From assembly GCF_014905555.1 (NCBI RefSeq), contig NZ_BNGS01000008.1, positions 62,001 to 126,000 of the forward strand: a DNA stretch of 64,000 nucleotides, given 5' to 3'. Numbering within the stretch: position 1 is the stretch's first letter; each line of letters opens with the position of its first letter. The position numbers and the translations under genes were made by a program. This document shows positions 56,112 to 64,000 of the stretch, one piece after another. Source of the DNA: Streptomyces sp. Y2F8-2 (GTDB lineage: Bacteria > Actinomycetota > Actinomycetes > Streptomycetales > Streptomycetaceae). A model generated the notes under the pieces. It did no database searches, was not told where the DNA came from, and worked only from the letters and a program-made list of their open reading frames with translations.

Positions 56112-57320
56112 GTGACTCCATGGCCTCGCCCGCCGTCCAGGTTCCGCACGCTCCGCGTGGCCGTCCTGCCACCGGTGCTCACCACCACGGCCGTCTGCGG
56201 TCTGTACGGCATATCCGCCTGCGCCCTCGCGTCCGCGGAGGGGCTCCGGCCCGCGCACGGCATACGTGCCGCCTCGCACACCACGGGGGCCGTGCGTCAG
56301 GCCGGGGCCAAGAACCCCTTCCACCGCACGCACGTCACCCGAATCGCCTATCCGGCCCACGAGTCCATAGCCCCGCTCACGGACACCGCGCACACCGTCT
56401 CGGCTCCGGCGACCGGCGCCTCCGCCCCGGAGGACACCCTCTCGGCTCCGCCACCCCGCGCATTCGCCGCCGCGCACACCCTCTCGGCGCCGCGGCCTCA
56501 CACCGCCTCCCCCGGGCGCACAGCCACCGCCGTCCCCGCCAGGTCCGACCGGCCGGCGGACGCCCCCGCAGCGAAGACCCCGGCGTCCGGCACGGCGGCC
56601 GACGCTCCCGCAGCGAAGACCCCGGCGTCCGGCACGGCCGCCGACGACACTGCCGCCCCCCGGCACACGGCATCCGCGATACCGACGCGCGGGCCCACCC
56701 CCGCGCCCACCGCGTCCGCCCCACCCGCCTACACAGCCCAGTCCGGACCCGAGAGGCCCCAGGGCCGCGACCGGTCCCATGACCAGGACGAGCCGCGGAG
56801 CCACGACAAGCCGCAGGACCACGCCAGGCCGGAGAGACACGCCCCGCCGCAGCGCCACGACAGGCCCCACCACCCCCACCGGCGCCAGGGCCCCGCGCGG
56901 TCACCCGCCTCCGGACGCCCCGCCGACGATCCGCACTCCGCCGATCCCTCGCCCGACTCCTCCCGGGCCGGCAACTGGGCCGGCGAGGGGAGGGTGCGGC
57001 CCGGGCGGCCGGATCCGGAACCACCGGACGAGGACGACGAGCCGACCTACACGGATCAGGACCCGCCGTCACCACCGGAGCGGACACCGGACCCGGCAGA
57101 CCGCGACACCGCGGACCCGACCACCGGCATCGAGCCGTCCCACGACGCGGCCGCCCCCGTGGAAGCCTCGCCCAGCCCCTCGCACGGCGCCGCCGGCTCC
57201 GCCCGGGAGACCACCGCCTCGCAGCCCGGGTCCCAGATCCTTCCCCTCGGCAGCGGCCTGGTCCTCCTGGGCCTCGGCCTGGCGCTCGCCCTCCTCGCCC
57301 TGCGCCTGCGTCGCGAATGA
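56112..57320 (+). CDS. Pro/Thr/Ala-rich surface protein with C-terminal membrane anchor
   Basis: This 402-aa protein is mostly low complexity. An N-terminal hydrophobic signal-like stretch (LRVAVLPPVLTTTAVCGLYG) is followed by about 320 residues rich in Pro, Ala, Thr, Asp and His. The end reads LPLGSGLVLLGLGLALALLALRLRRE. LPLGSG plus a helix plus Arg looks like a degenerate sorting signal or a plain membrane anchor. GTG 56112 follows GGGAGGGGG. A 14-residue unit (DAPAAKTPASGTAA) is repeated in tandem. It probably spans the wall; the function is unknown. Confidence 0.65.
   Translation: MTPWPRPPSRFRTLRVAVLPPVLTTTAVCGLYGISACALASAEGLRPAHGIRAASHTTGAVRQAGAKNPFHRTHVTRIAYPAHESIAPLTDTAHTVSAPATGASAPEDTLSAPPPRAFAAAHTLSAPRPHTASPGRTATAVPARSDRPADAPAAKTPASGTAADAPAAKTPASGTAADDTAAPRHTASAIPTRGPTPAPTASAPPAYTAQSGPERPQGRDRSHDQDEPRSHDKPQDHARPERHAPPQRHDRPHHPHRRQGPARSPASGRPADDPHSADPSPDSSRAGNWAGEGRVRPGRPDPEPPDEDDEPTYTDQDPPSPPERTPDPADRDTADPTTGIEPSHDAAAPVEASPSPSHGAAGSARETTASQPGSQILPLGSGLVLLGLGLALALLALRLRRE
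56559..56642 (+). repeat. Two tandem 42-bp repeats in the surface-protein gene
   Basis: 56559-56600 and 56601-56642 are identical except at two positions and encode DAPAAKTPASGTAA twice. The period is a multiple of three, so the frame is kept. Confidence 0.85.
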
Positions 57321-57380
57321 CCTCCGGGGCCACCGCCACTGCACACGACCGGTGCCCCCATCACCCCCGGACGACCACGC

Positions 57381-58361
57381 CTACGGCGCCACCAGCAGCA
57401 CCTTCCCGATGTGCCCGCTCTCCTCGAGCACCCGGTGGGCTTCGGCCGCGTCGCTCATCGGGACCTCACGGTCGACGATCGGGCGCACGTCCCCGGAGGT
57501 GATCAGCGGCCACACGTGCTCCCGCACCGCCGCCACGATCGCCGCCTTCTCCCCGAGCGGCCGCGCCCGCAGAGAGGTCGCGGTGATCGCCGCCTGCTTG
57601 CGCAGCAGTGTGTTGATGTTCAGCTCGCCCTTCACCCCGCCCTGCAGACCGATGATCGCGAGACGCCCGTTCACCGCGAGCGCCTGAACGTTGCGGTCCA
57701 GGTACTTCGCACCCATGTTGTCGAGGATGACGTCGGCACCCGCCCCCGCCGTGGCCTGCCGGATCTCCTCCACGAAGTCCTGTTCGCGGTAGTTGATCAG
57801 CACGTCCGCGCCCAGCTCGGCGCAGTAGTCCAGCTTCGCCTTCGTGCCTGCCGTGACCGCGACCCTCGCGCCCACCGCCTTGGCCAGCTGGATCGCCATC
57901 GTGCCGATGCCGCTGGAGCCGCCGTGCACGAGCAGCGTCTCGCCCGGGCGCAGATGGGCGACCATGAACACGTTCGACCAGACCGTGCAGGTCACCTCGG
58001 GCAGCGCGGCGGCGTTCCGCAGATCCAGCCCCTCGGGCACGGGCAGCAGCTGACCGGCCGGCACGGCCACCTTCTCTGCGTATCCGCCGCCCGCTAGCAG
58101 CGCGCACACCTCGTCGCCGACGGCCCACCCGGAGACGCCGGGGCCGAGCGCGGCGATCCGCCCGGAGCACTCGAGTCCGGGGTACGGGGACGCCCCGGGC
58201 GGCGGGTTGTAGAAGCCCTGCCGCTGGAGGAGATCGGCCCGGTTGACGGCGCCGGCCACCACGTCGACCAGCACTTCGCCCTCGGCGGGTACGGGATCGG
58301 GGACCTCGGCCCACACCAGCGCCTCGGGCCCACCGGGTTCAGGAATCGTGATCGCGTACAT
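57381..58361 (-). CDS. NAD(P)H quinone oxidoreductase (zeta-crystallin type MDR)
   Basis: This 326-aa zinc-free member of the medium-chain reductase family has a GroES-like N-terminal domain (GAVNRADLLQRQGFYNPPPG, ECSGRIAALGPGVSGW). Its Rossmann domain contains VHGGSSGIGTMAIQLAKAVGA and YREQDFVEEI. The absence of the zinc-binding cysteines and the NRADLLQRQG motif point to the PIG3/quinone oxidoreductase subgroup. ATG 58361 lacks a ribosome site; a TAGCGT -10 ends 7 nt upstream, so a leaderless mRNA is likely. parS lies just upstream. Confidence 0.9.
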   Translation of the reverse strand: MYAITIPEPGGPEALVWAEVPDPVPAEGEVLVDVVAGAVNRADLLQRQGFYNPPPGASPYPGLECSGRIAALGPGVSGWAVGDEVCALLAGGGYAEKVAVPAGQLLPVPEGLDLRNAAALPEVTCTVWSNVFMVAHLRPGETLLVHGGSSGIGTMAIQLAKAVGARVAVTAGTKAKLDYCAELGADVLINYREQDFVEEIRQATAGAGADVILDNMGAKYLDRNVQALAVNGRLAIIGLQGGVKGELNINTLLRKQAAITATSLRARPLGEKAAIVAAVREHVWPLITSGDVRPIVDREVPMSDAAEAHRVLEESGHIGKVLLVAP

Positions 58362-58368
58362 GAGGGGG

Positions 58369-58374
58369 ACGCTA
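58369..58374 (-). promoter_or_regulatory. Candidate -10 element of the oxidoreductase gene
   Basis: On the minus strand this reads TAGCGT with exactly 7 nt to the ATG at 58361. It fits TANNNT and implies a leaderless transcript. Confidence 0.4.
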
Positions 58375-58436
58375 CTCCTCACGGAAGAGCCCCGCCGAGC
58401 CCCCGCGTGGGCGCCCGACGGCATCCCGGCCCCAAC

Positions 58437-58450
58437 GTTTCACGTGAAAC
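58437..58450. promoter_or_regulatory. parS: parS chromosome-partition site
   Basis: GTTTCACGTGAAAC is a perfect 14-bp palindrome identical to the core of the Streptomyces (and B. subtilis) parS consensus TGTTTCACGTGAAACA; the flanks here are C and A. ParB binds such sites near oriC and helps segregate chromosomes. It lies in the gap between moeA and the oxidoreductase gene. Confidence 0.93.
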
Positions 58451-58496
58451 ACTTCCCGCTCTGGATCAGCCCAAGGCGAGTTGCCCCGGAGAGACC

Positions 58497-59999
58497 TCAC
58501 CCCGCCAACGCCCACGGCAGGTCGAGCAGTTCCACACCCTGGCCGGGATCCGCGCCGCCGGGCGGCACCACCGCGAGGGCCTCCGCGGCGGCGATGCCGC
58601 GCAGCATGGCGGGGCCGTGGTAGTGCAGCGGTACGGCCTGGTCGGCGCGTACGACGACGGGGATGAGCCGCGTGTCGTGCGGGTGACCGTGGACGGAGTC
58701 CTTCAGGGGCAGCATGCACGGCTCCGGTGCCATGCGGCCGGCGAGGGTGCGCAGCAGCGGCTCGGCGAGCGTGAGCAGGCCGGAGACGGCCGCGAGGGGG
58801 TTTCCGGGCAGACCGACGAGGTGCCGGCTGTCCTGGATCCGCGCGAGGAGCATGGGGTGGCCCGGGCGGACCTGTACGCCGTCGACGAGGAGTTCGGCGC
58901 CGACGCGTCGCAGGGTGGGGTGGACGTGGTCGACGGGACCCGCGGCGGTGCCGCCCGTGGTGACGATCAGGTCGGCCACCGAGGACTTCACGGCCTCGTA
59001 CAGGGCATCGGCGTCGTCGCCGAGCCGGCGGACGGCCGTCACATCGGCGCCGAGTGCGCGCAGCCACGGCGGCAGCATCGGCCCGAGCGCGTCCCGGATC
59101 AGCCCGTCCCTGGGCAGGCCCTCGGTGAGCAACTCGTCGCCCAGCACCAGGACTTCGGCGCGCGGCCGGGGCAGCGCGCACAGGGTGTCGTAACCGGCGG
59201 CGGCTGCGAGTCCGAGGACGGCGGGGGTGACGTGAGTGCCCGGCGGGAGCAGGTGCTCGCCGGCGCGGCACTCCTGGCCGCGCGGCCGGATGTCCTGTCC
59301 CTGCGGGAGTTCTCGGGTGGCGTGCAGCCGTTCCTTGTCGTCGGTGCGGCCGTGCTCGGTGCGCAGGACGGCGGTGCTCTCCGGCGGGATGCGGGCGCCG
59401 GTGGCGATCCGCGCGGCCTCGCCGTCGCCGAGGGGTGCCGGCTCGGCGTGCCCGGCAAGGACCCCGTGCTCCCGCACGTCCCAGGGACCGGGGCCGGCGA
59501 CCGCCCAGCCGTCCATGGCGGAGGTGTCGAAGGAGGGGAGGTCGGTGAGGGCGGTGAGCGGCGCGGCGAGAACCAGGCCGAGTGCCGCGTCGAGGGGCAC
59601 GTCCAGGGCTGGGCGGCGCGGAGCGGAGCGGGCGGCGCGCTCGGCGGCGGCACGGGCCTCGCGCCACGGCGTGGCGTGGTGCCGGGAGCGGGGTGGGGCG
59701 GAGGCGTCGGTGCCCGCCGGGCGGTCCTGGGTGCCGGAGTGCCGCGTTGTGCGCGGGCCGGGCTCGGGCGTACGCGCCTCGGGCCCGGCAGCGGGCGGCC
59801 CCGGCTCGGGGGCGCGCGGGTCCGGGTCCCGGACGAGGGCGAGGGCCTCTTCGAGGTCCCGGTCGTGCTGGTCCTGCGGTGAACGGGCGGGGCGTGCCTG
59901 CGGACGGCTCGGCTCCCCGCTCTCGTTGGCCACGGCCAGCGCCTCCTCCATGTCGCGTTCCTCGGTGTTCAGGTGTCTCTCAGTGCCCCGCGCGGTCAT
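58497..59999 (-). CDS. moeA: Molybdopterin molybdotransferase (MoeA) with N-terminal extension
   Basis: This 500-aa enzyme inserts molybdate into adenylated molybdopterin. The MoeA core (about residues 110-500) shows FDTSAMDGWAVAGPG, ATGARIPPESTAVLRTE, LVLGDELLTEG, IVTTGGTAAGPVDHV and LVGLPGNPLAAVSG. The first 100 residues are extra: charged and Pro-rich with two similar EEALA motifs (MEEALAVANES, LEEALALVRDP), not part of standard MoeA. ATG 59999 overlaps the upstream mobA-like stop by 4 bp, so both are coupled. ATG 59951 is a possible shorter start. Confidence 0.9.
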   Translation of the reverse strand: MTARGTERHLNTEERDMEEALAVANESGEPSRPQARPARSPQDQHDRDLEEALALVRDPDPRAPEPGPPAAGPEARTPEPGPRTTRHSGTQDRPAGTDASAPPRSRHHATPWREARAAAERAARSAPRRPALDVPLDAALGLVLAAPLTALTDLPSFDTSAMDGWAVAGPGPWDVREHGVLAGHAEPAPLGDGEAARIATGARIPPESTAVLRTEHGRTDDKERLHATRELPQGQDIRPRGQECRAGEHLLPPGTHVTPAVLGLAAAAGYDTLCALPRPRAEVLVLGDELLTEGLPRDGLIRDALGPMLPPWLRALGADVTAVRRLGDDADALYEAVKSSVADLIVTTGGTAAGPVDHVHPTLRRVGAELLVDGVQVRPGHPMLLARIQDSRHLVGLPGNPLAAVSGLLTLAEPLLRTLAGRMAPEPCMLPLKDSVHGHPHDTRLIPVVVRADQAVPLHYHGPAMLRGIAAAEALAVVPPGGADPGQGVELLDLPWALAG

Positions 60000-60883
60000 C
60001 CGGCGCCCGGCCTGTCCTCGGCGGTGTCCTCGTCGGCCCACCGCAGGGCCAGCGCGGCGGCCTTGCGGGCGGCTTCGGCGACCGCCTCGGGGCCGCCCTT
60101 CGCCTGCGCGGCGGCGTAGCCGACGAGGAACGTCGTCAGCGGGGCCGCGGGGCGGGCGACCCCGTGCGCGGCGTCTCGGGCCAGGTCGAGGAGGACGCCG
60201 GTGTCGACGTCGAGGTCGATGCCCAGTTCGTCCTTGACTGCGGAAATCCATTCATCCAACACGTGCCCATGCTCCCTGATGCGTGATCGGGCGGTGGCGA
60301 TGTCGTCCCAGGTGTCGCAGTCGAAGGACGCGACGGGGTCGGAGATACGGGTGAGGTCCAGCCCGGCGACCAGGCGCCGCAGCGGAAGGCCGGTGAGACC
60401 GGTGTGCTCGGTGGTGAGCCGTGCCAGCTCGCGGCGCAGTGCCGCTGTCCGGTAGGCGGCGACAAGGGGCTGGTCACGCCCCTCGGGGTCGGTCAGCACC
60501 GCCCCTTCGGCGCCGCTCGCCCGGAGCGCGTCCAGCAGCCGTCGTACCGTCCGCTCGGTGAGGAACGGCAGGTCGGCGGAGAGTACGACGGCATCCGCGG
60601 CGGTGGTCCGCTTCAGGCCCGCTTCGAGCGCGGCCACCGGTCCGGCGCCGGGTGGCTCCTCCCGGGCCCAGACCACGGCGCGCGCGGTGGGCCGGGTACC
60701 GGCGACGACCACGGTGATGTCCGCGTCGGCGCACGCCGCCAGTACCCGGTCGAGCAGCGCCCGTCCGCCGACGCGCACACCGGGCTTGTCGGCGCCGCCG
60801 AGCCGCCGGGCGGCACCGCCCGCGAGCACGACGGCGTCGTACCCGTCGCGGCGTGGGTCACCCGGGGGCTGGTACGCGGTCAT
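59996..60883 (-). CDS. mobA: MobA-like nucleotidyltransferase fused to a DUF6457 domain
   Basis: This 295-aa protein has an N-terminal NTP transferase (about residues 15-200): YDAVVLAGGAARRLGGADKPGVRV (shown from AVVLAGGAARRLGGADKP), LSADLPFLTERTVRRLL and SFDCDTWDDIATAR. Such enzymes attach GMP to molybdopterin. The C-terminal 85 residues (VLDEWISAVKDELGIDLDVD, then APLTTFLVGYAAAQA) match the small DUF6457 domain, often a separate protein. It is the first gene of the pair with moeA. ATG 60883 lacks a strong ribosome site; CATACT ends 6 nt upstream and may be a leaderless -10. Confidence 0.85.
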   Translation of the reverse strand: MTAYQPPGDPRRDGYDAVVLAGGAARRLGGADKPGVRVGGRALLDRVLAACADADITVVVAGTRPTARAVVWAREEPPGAGPVAALEAGLKRTTAADAVVLSADLPFLTERTVRRLLDALRASGAEGAVLTDPEGRDQPLVAAYRTAALRRELARLTTEHTGLTGLPLRRLVAGLDLTRISDPVASFDCDTWDDIATARSRIREHGHVLDEWISAVKDELGIDLDVDTGVLLDLARDAAHGVARPAAPLTTFLVGYAAAQAKGGPEAVAEAARKAAALALRWADEDTAEDRPGAG

Positions 60884-60889
60884 GCCCCG

Positions 60890-60895
60890 AGTATG
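60890..60895 (-). promoter_or_regulatory. Candidate -10 element of the mobA-moeA operon
   Basis: On the minus strand this reads CATACT (one base off TATACT) with 6 nt to the ATG at 60883, compatible with a leaderless transcript. Confidence 0.35.
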
Positions 60896-61034
60896 GGCGC
60901 CGCATGCATCGGTGCCACCCTCGGGGACCTCGGCCGTGCGCGAAGGATCGCTGACACGGCGCCGACCGACCCGTCTCAGGGGCGAGGCGGCCGGGCCCGT
61001 TTCCCCAGGGCGTGCGCCCGGGCCCGGCCGTCGC

Positions 61035-62429
61035 TCAGAGGGTGCGCAGCAGCACCGCGGGCTGTTCCACGCAGTCCGCCACGTACCGCAGGAAGCCGCC
61101 TGCCGTGCCGCCGTCGCACACCCGGTGGTCGAAGGTGAGCGAGAGCTGCACGACCTGCCGCACCGCGAGCTCCCCGTCGTGCACCCAGGGCTTGGGGACG
61201 ATACGGCCGACACCGAGCATGGCCGCCTCGGGGTGGTTGATGATCGGTGTCGAGCCGTCGACGCCGAACACCCCGTAGTTGTTCAGCGTGAACGTCCCGC
61301 CGGTGAGGTCCGCGGGGGTGAGGGTCCCGGCGCGCGCGGCCTCGGTGAGCCGCGCGAACTCCGCGGTCAGCGACTCGGCGTCCCGCGCGTGCGCGTCGCG
61401 TACGACGGGGACGACGAGCCCCCGCTCGGTCTGCGCGGCGAACCCGAGGTGCACCTGGTCGAGCCGGACGATCTCCCGGGCCTCCGTGTCGACGGTGGCG
61501 TTGAGTTCCGGGAACCGGGCGAGCGCCGCGGTGCAGATGCGGGCCAGCAGCGCGAGCAGGGAGACCTTCGGGCCGCCGGCCGCGTTCATCGCCGCCCGCG
61601 CGCGCATCAGCTCGGTGGCGTCGGCGTCCACCCAGCAGGTCGCGTCGGGGATCTCGCGCCGGCTCCGGGAGAGCTTGTCCGCCACGGCACCGCGCACGCC
61701 CTTGAGGGGGATACGGGTACCGGCACGGGGCTCGGGGCGTTCGAGGAGAGCCGTCTCGGGTGCCGGAGCGGTCACCGTGGTCTTCGGCGCCTCCTCGCGG
61801 GCCGCCGTGGTCCTCAGGGCCCCCTCCACGTCCGCCCGCAGGATCAGCCCGTCGGGTCCGGACCCCGTCAACCGTCGCAGGTCCAGGCCGTTCTGGCGGG
61901 CCAGCCTGCGGACCAGCGGGGAGATGACCGGGACGGGGCCGTCAGGGCGCTCCGGGACGGTGGGGCGCCGCGTTTGCAGTGGAGAGGCGGACACGGGGGG
62001 CTGGGCGGCGGGCACCGGGCGCTCGGTGGCGGGCTCAGCCGTGCGAGGGTCTTCGAACGGTTCGCCGTCCGTGGGCCGTGCTCCGGGCCGCGGCGGTCGT
62101 ACCCTGCGGCGGCGCGCCGGGGCCGCCGACGTGCCGTATCCGACCAGCACGTTCCCGGACGACTCCGCCGCGGGCTCCGCGGAAGCGCCTACGGCGACCG
62201 TCAACAGCGGTGCCCCGACCGGCAGTTCCGTGCCCTCCTCGCCATAGCGGGCCGTGACCACACCGCCGTAGGGGCAGGGCACCTCGACCATCGCCTTGGC
62301 CGTCTCCACCTCGACGACCGGCTGGTCGACCGCGACGACATCCCCGACCTGCACCAGCCAGCGGACGATCTCGGCCTCGGTCAGTCCCTCCCCGAGGTCC
62401 GGCAGCCTGAACTCCAGCACCTGGGCCAT
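61035..62429 (-). CDS. bkdC: Branched-chain 2-oxoacid dehydrogenase E2, cluster 2
   Basis: This 464-aa acyltransferase has the lipoyl domain (VEVETAKAMVEVPCPYGG), Pro/Arg linkers, an E1/E3-binding domain (SPLVRRLARQNGLDLRRL, GLILRADVEGAL) and a catalytic core with LTFDHRVCDGGTAGGF. The active-site His-Arg...Asp pattern is intact. The ATG overlaps the bkdB stop by one base (TGATG), so translation is coupled. It is a paralogue of the 47.5-48.9 kb gene with a different linker, and ends cluster 2. Confidence 0.93.
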   Translation of the reverse strand: MAQVLEFRLPDLGEGLTEAEIVRWLVQVGDVVAVDQPVVEVETAKAMVEVPCPYGGVVTARYGEEGTELPVGAPLLTVAVGASAEPAAESSGNVLVGYGTSAAPARRRRVRPPRPGARPTDGEPFEDPRTAEPATERPVPAAQPPVSASPLQTRRPTVPERPDGPVPVISPLVRRLARQNGLDLRRLTGSGPDGLILRADVEGALRTTAAREEAPKTTVTAPAPETALLERPEPRAGTRIPLKGVRGAVADKLSRSRREIPDATCWVDADATELMRARAAMNAAGGPKVSLLALLARICTAALARFPELNATVDTEAREIVRLDQVHLGFAAQTERGLVVPVVRDAHARDAESLTAEFARLTEAARAGTLTPADLTGGTFTLNNYGVFGVDGSTPIINHPEAAMLGVGRIVPKPWVHDGELAVRQVVQLSLTFDHRVCDGGTAGGFLRYVADCVEQPAVLLRTL

Positions 62430-63433
62430 CAGCTCTCCGCCTCCCACTGCAGGCGCCCCACGGCGTCCAGGATCCGGTCGACGCCCGGCAGGTGGTGGCG
62501 CTCCAGCATCGGCGGCGGATACGGGATGTCGAACCCGGCCACCCGCAGCACCGGCGCCTCCAGATAGTGGAAGCATCGCTCCGTGATGCGCGCGGCGATC
62601 TCCCCTCCGGGACCGCCGAACCCGTTCGACTCGTGCACCACCACGGCCCGGCCCGTGCGGCGCACGGACGCGGTCACCGTCTCGTCGTCGAACGGCACCA
62701 GGGACCGCAGGTCCACGACTTCGAGGTCCCAGCCCTCGGCGCGCGCCGCCTCGGCCGCCTCCAGGCACACCGGCAACGACGGACCGTACGTGATCAGCGT
62801 GGCGCTCCGGCCCGGGCGCCGCACCACCGCACGGCCTATCGGCTCGACGGCCTCGGGCGCCTCGGGGTTCCAGGTGTCCTTGGACCAGTACAGCCGCTTG
62901 GGTTCCAGGAAGACGACCGGGTCGTCAGAGGCGATCGCGGCCCGCAGCAGCCCGTAGGCGTCGGCGACGGTCGCCGGCGTGACGACGTGGAGGCCCGGAG
63001 TCGCCATGTAGTACGCCTCGGAGGAGTCACTGTGGTGCTCCACACCGCCGATGCCTCCCCCGTAGGGAACGCGGACGGTGATCGGCAGCGGCATCGCGCC
63101 ACGGGTCCGGTTGCGCATACGCGCGACATGGCTGACCAGTTGCTCGAACGCGGGGTACGCGAACGCGTCGAACTGCATCTCGACGACCGGCCTGAGGCCG
63201 TACATCGCCATGCCTACGGCCGTGCCGAGGATGCCTGCCTCGGCGAGCGGCGTGTCCGTGCAGCGGTCGTCGCCGAACTCCTTGGCGAGCCCGTCGGTGA
63301 CGCGGAAGACACCGCCGAGTGTGCCGACGTCCTCGCCCATGACGTGTACGGACGCATCGGCCGCCATGGCGTCGCGGAGCGCGCGCGTCAGGGCCTGGGC
63401 CATGGTGGCCGGCTTGAGGGCCACGGTCGTCAT
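62429..63433 (-). CDS. bkdB: Branched-chain 2-oxoacid dehydrogenase E1 beta, cluster 2
   Basis: This 334-aa subunit has the same motifs as its paralogue: GEDVGTLGGVFRVTDGLAKEF, DTPLAEAGILGTAVGMAMYG, PYGGGIGGVEHHSDSSEAYY and FDIPYPPPMLERHHLPG. The ATG at 63433 overlaps the bkdA stop by 4 bp. It is fully coupled within bkdA-bkdB-bkdC. Confidence 0.93.
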   Translation of the reverse strand: MTTVALKPATMAQALTRALRDAMAADASVHVMGEDVGTLGGVFRVTDGLAKEFGDDRCTDTPLAEAGILGTAVGMAMYGLRPVVEMQFDAFAYPAFEQLVSHVARMRNRTRGAMPLPITVRVPYGGGIGGVEHHSDSSEAYYMATPGLHVVTPATVADAYGLLRAAIASDDPVVFLEPKRLYWSKDTWNPEAPEAVEPIGRAVVRRPGRSATLITYGPSLPVCLEAAEAARAEGWDLEVVDLRSLVPFDDETVTASVRRTGRAVVVHESNGFGGPGGEIAARITERCFHYLEAPVLRVAGFDIPYPPPMLERHHLPGVDRILDAVGRLQWEAES

Positions 63434-64000
63434 CGCCCGGCTCCTTCCGGTCCCGCGGCCTCCGCGTCCAGCTCCGCCCGCAACTGGGCTTCCTGCTCCA
63501 TCAGTTGGGAGGTGGGCTCGGCGTACACGTGCGCGAAGAGGTCCCTCGGGTCGAGCGCCGGGTCCTGGTTCATGCGCGTGCGCAGGTCGGCGGCCATGGC
63601 CTCGGCGTCCTCGCGCGCGGCCCGCATCCCGTCCTCGTGGAGCAGTCCGCGGTCCGTCAACTCCCGCTCCAGCAGCACGATCGGGTCGTGGTCGCGCCAG
63701 GCCTCGACCTCGGCGTCGGCGCGGTAGCGGGTCGCGTCGTCGGCGTTCGTGTGCGCGTCGAGGCGGTACGTCACCGCCTCGACGAGCGTGGGGCCTCCGC
63801 CCGCGCGCGCGTGCGCCACGGCGTCGGCCAGCACCTCGTGCACCGCGGCGGCGTCGTTGCCGTCGACCAGGCGGCCCGGCATGCCGTAGCCGACGGCCTT
63901 GTGGGCGAGGGAGGGCGCCGCGGTCTGCTTGGCGAGCGGGACGGAGATCGCGAAGCCGTTGTTCTGGACGAGGAAGACGACCGGTGCCTGCCAGACCGCG
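63430..64000 (-). CDS. bkdA: Branched-chain 2-oxoacid dehydrogenase E1 alpha, cluster 2 (partial, N-terminus beyond window)
   Basis: The last 189 codons are present. The frame is open to the window end, entering at AVWQAPVVFLVQNNGFAI (the NN closing the ThDP motif). VDGNDAAAVHEVLADAVAHA, TYRLDAHTNADDATRYR and the C-terminal helices follow. The N-terminal half with the start is outside the window. The stop overlaps the bkdB start by 4 bp (ATGA). Confidence 0.93.
   Translation of the reverse strand, partial: AVWQAPVVFLVQNNGFAISVPLAKQTAAPSLAHKAVGYGMPGRLVDGNDAAAVHEVLADAVAHARAGGGPTLVEAVTYRLDAHTNADDATRYRADAEVEAWRDHDPIVLLERELTDRGLLHEDGMRAAREDAEAMAADLRTRMNQDPALDPRDLFAHVYAEPTSQLMEQEAQLRAELDAEAAGPEGAGR

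Overview
The window is a GC-rich actinobacterial chromosome segment, almost certainly from a Streptomyces. The evidence is the very high GC at third codon positions, near-absence of TTA codons, frequent GTG/TTG starts, a LAxTG-type sorting signal, a perfect actinobacterial parS palindrome, long GC hairpin terminators without U tracts, and many Streptomyces-type genes (zinc-ribbon membrane proteins, DUF6445, DUF6458, bacterial proteasome activator, two bkdABC clusters). From memory only, the order metG - aspS - PAS/SpoIIE phosphatase - acyl-CoA dehydrogenase - M18 peptidase - NHL/thioredoxin - DD-peptidase - bkdABC - Ser/Thr kinases - bpa - moeA - bkdABC resembles the core region of S. coelicolor not far from oriC. 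The parS site fits that position. I see no tRNA, rRNA, CRISPR array, transposase or phage gene.

Layout. 1-5.2 kb: an ECF-type sigma factor with a coupled membrane protein, a zinc-ribbon membrane protein, a membrane-anchored Ser/Thr kinase, a DUF6445 protein and a secreted HNH protein. 5.4-14.5 kb: a permease/TIGR03943 pair behind a strong palindrome, a secreted DUF4142 protein, a LAETG surface protein, a nickel/cobalt permease with a candidate Nur box, a small membrane protein with an L7/L12-like C-terminus and the window's only TTA codon, an alkyl sulfatase and an HTH-TPR regulator. 14.5-17.3 kb: a decaying patch with an amidohydrolase remnant and a phosphatase remnant. 17-25 kb: membrane proteins, an endonuclease/exonuclease/phosphatase-family protein, a FUSC protein carrying a REP-like element inside its coding sequence, and a VWA protein with an expanded Glu-rich repeat region.

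25-38 kb: housekeeping genes metG and aspS, a four-domain PAS-GAF-SpoIIE-HATPase regulator, an AI-2E family transporter, pirin, an SseB protein, acyl-CoA dehydrogenase, M18 aminopeptidase and a DUF6458 protein. 38-47.5 kb: an NHL/thioredoxin protein, cupin, GlxA-type regulator with a coupled LURP-one protein, mycothiol-dependent isomerase-like protein, carbon-nitrogen hydrolase, a coupled GntR-MFS pair and a DD-carboxypeptidase. 47.5-64 kb: bkdABC cluster 1, a 583-bp intergenic region with an operator-like palindrome and a 24-bp tandem array, two divergent Ser/Thr kinases, Bpa, a Pro-rich surface protein, a quinone oxidoreductase, parS, moeA coupled to a mobA-like fusion, and bkdABC cluster 2 running off the end.

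The two branched-chain 2-oxoacid dehydrogenase clusters would supply isobutyryl-, isovaleryl- and 2-methylbutyryl-CoA for branched fatty acids and polyketide starters, and the acyl-CoA dehydrogenase works on related metabolites. At least eight genes have a TANNNT -10 hexamer ending 6-7 nt before the start codon, so they are probably leaderless; this guided several start choices. Nothing here is clearly a new multi-gene system. The most unusual signals are the 24-bp array at 51.5 kb, the in-frame REP-like insertion in the FUSC gene, the TTA-bearing L7/L12-like membrane protein, and the parS site.
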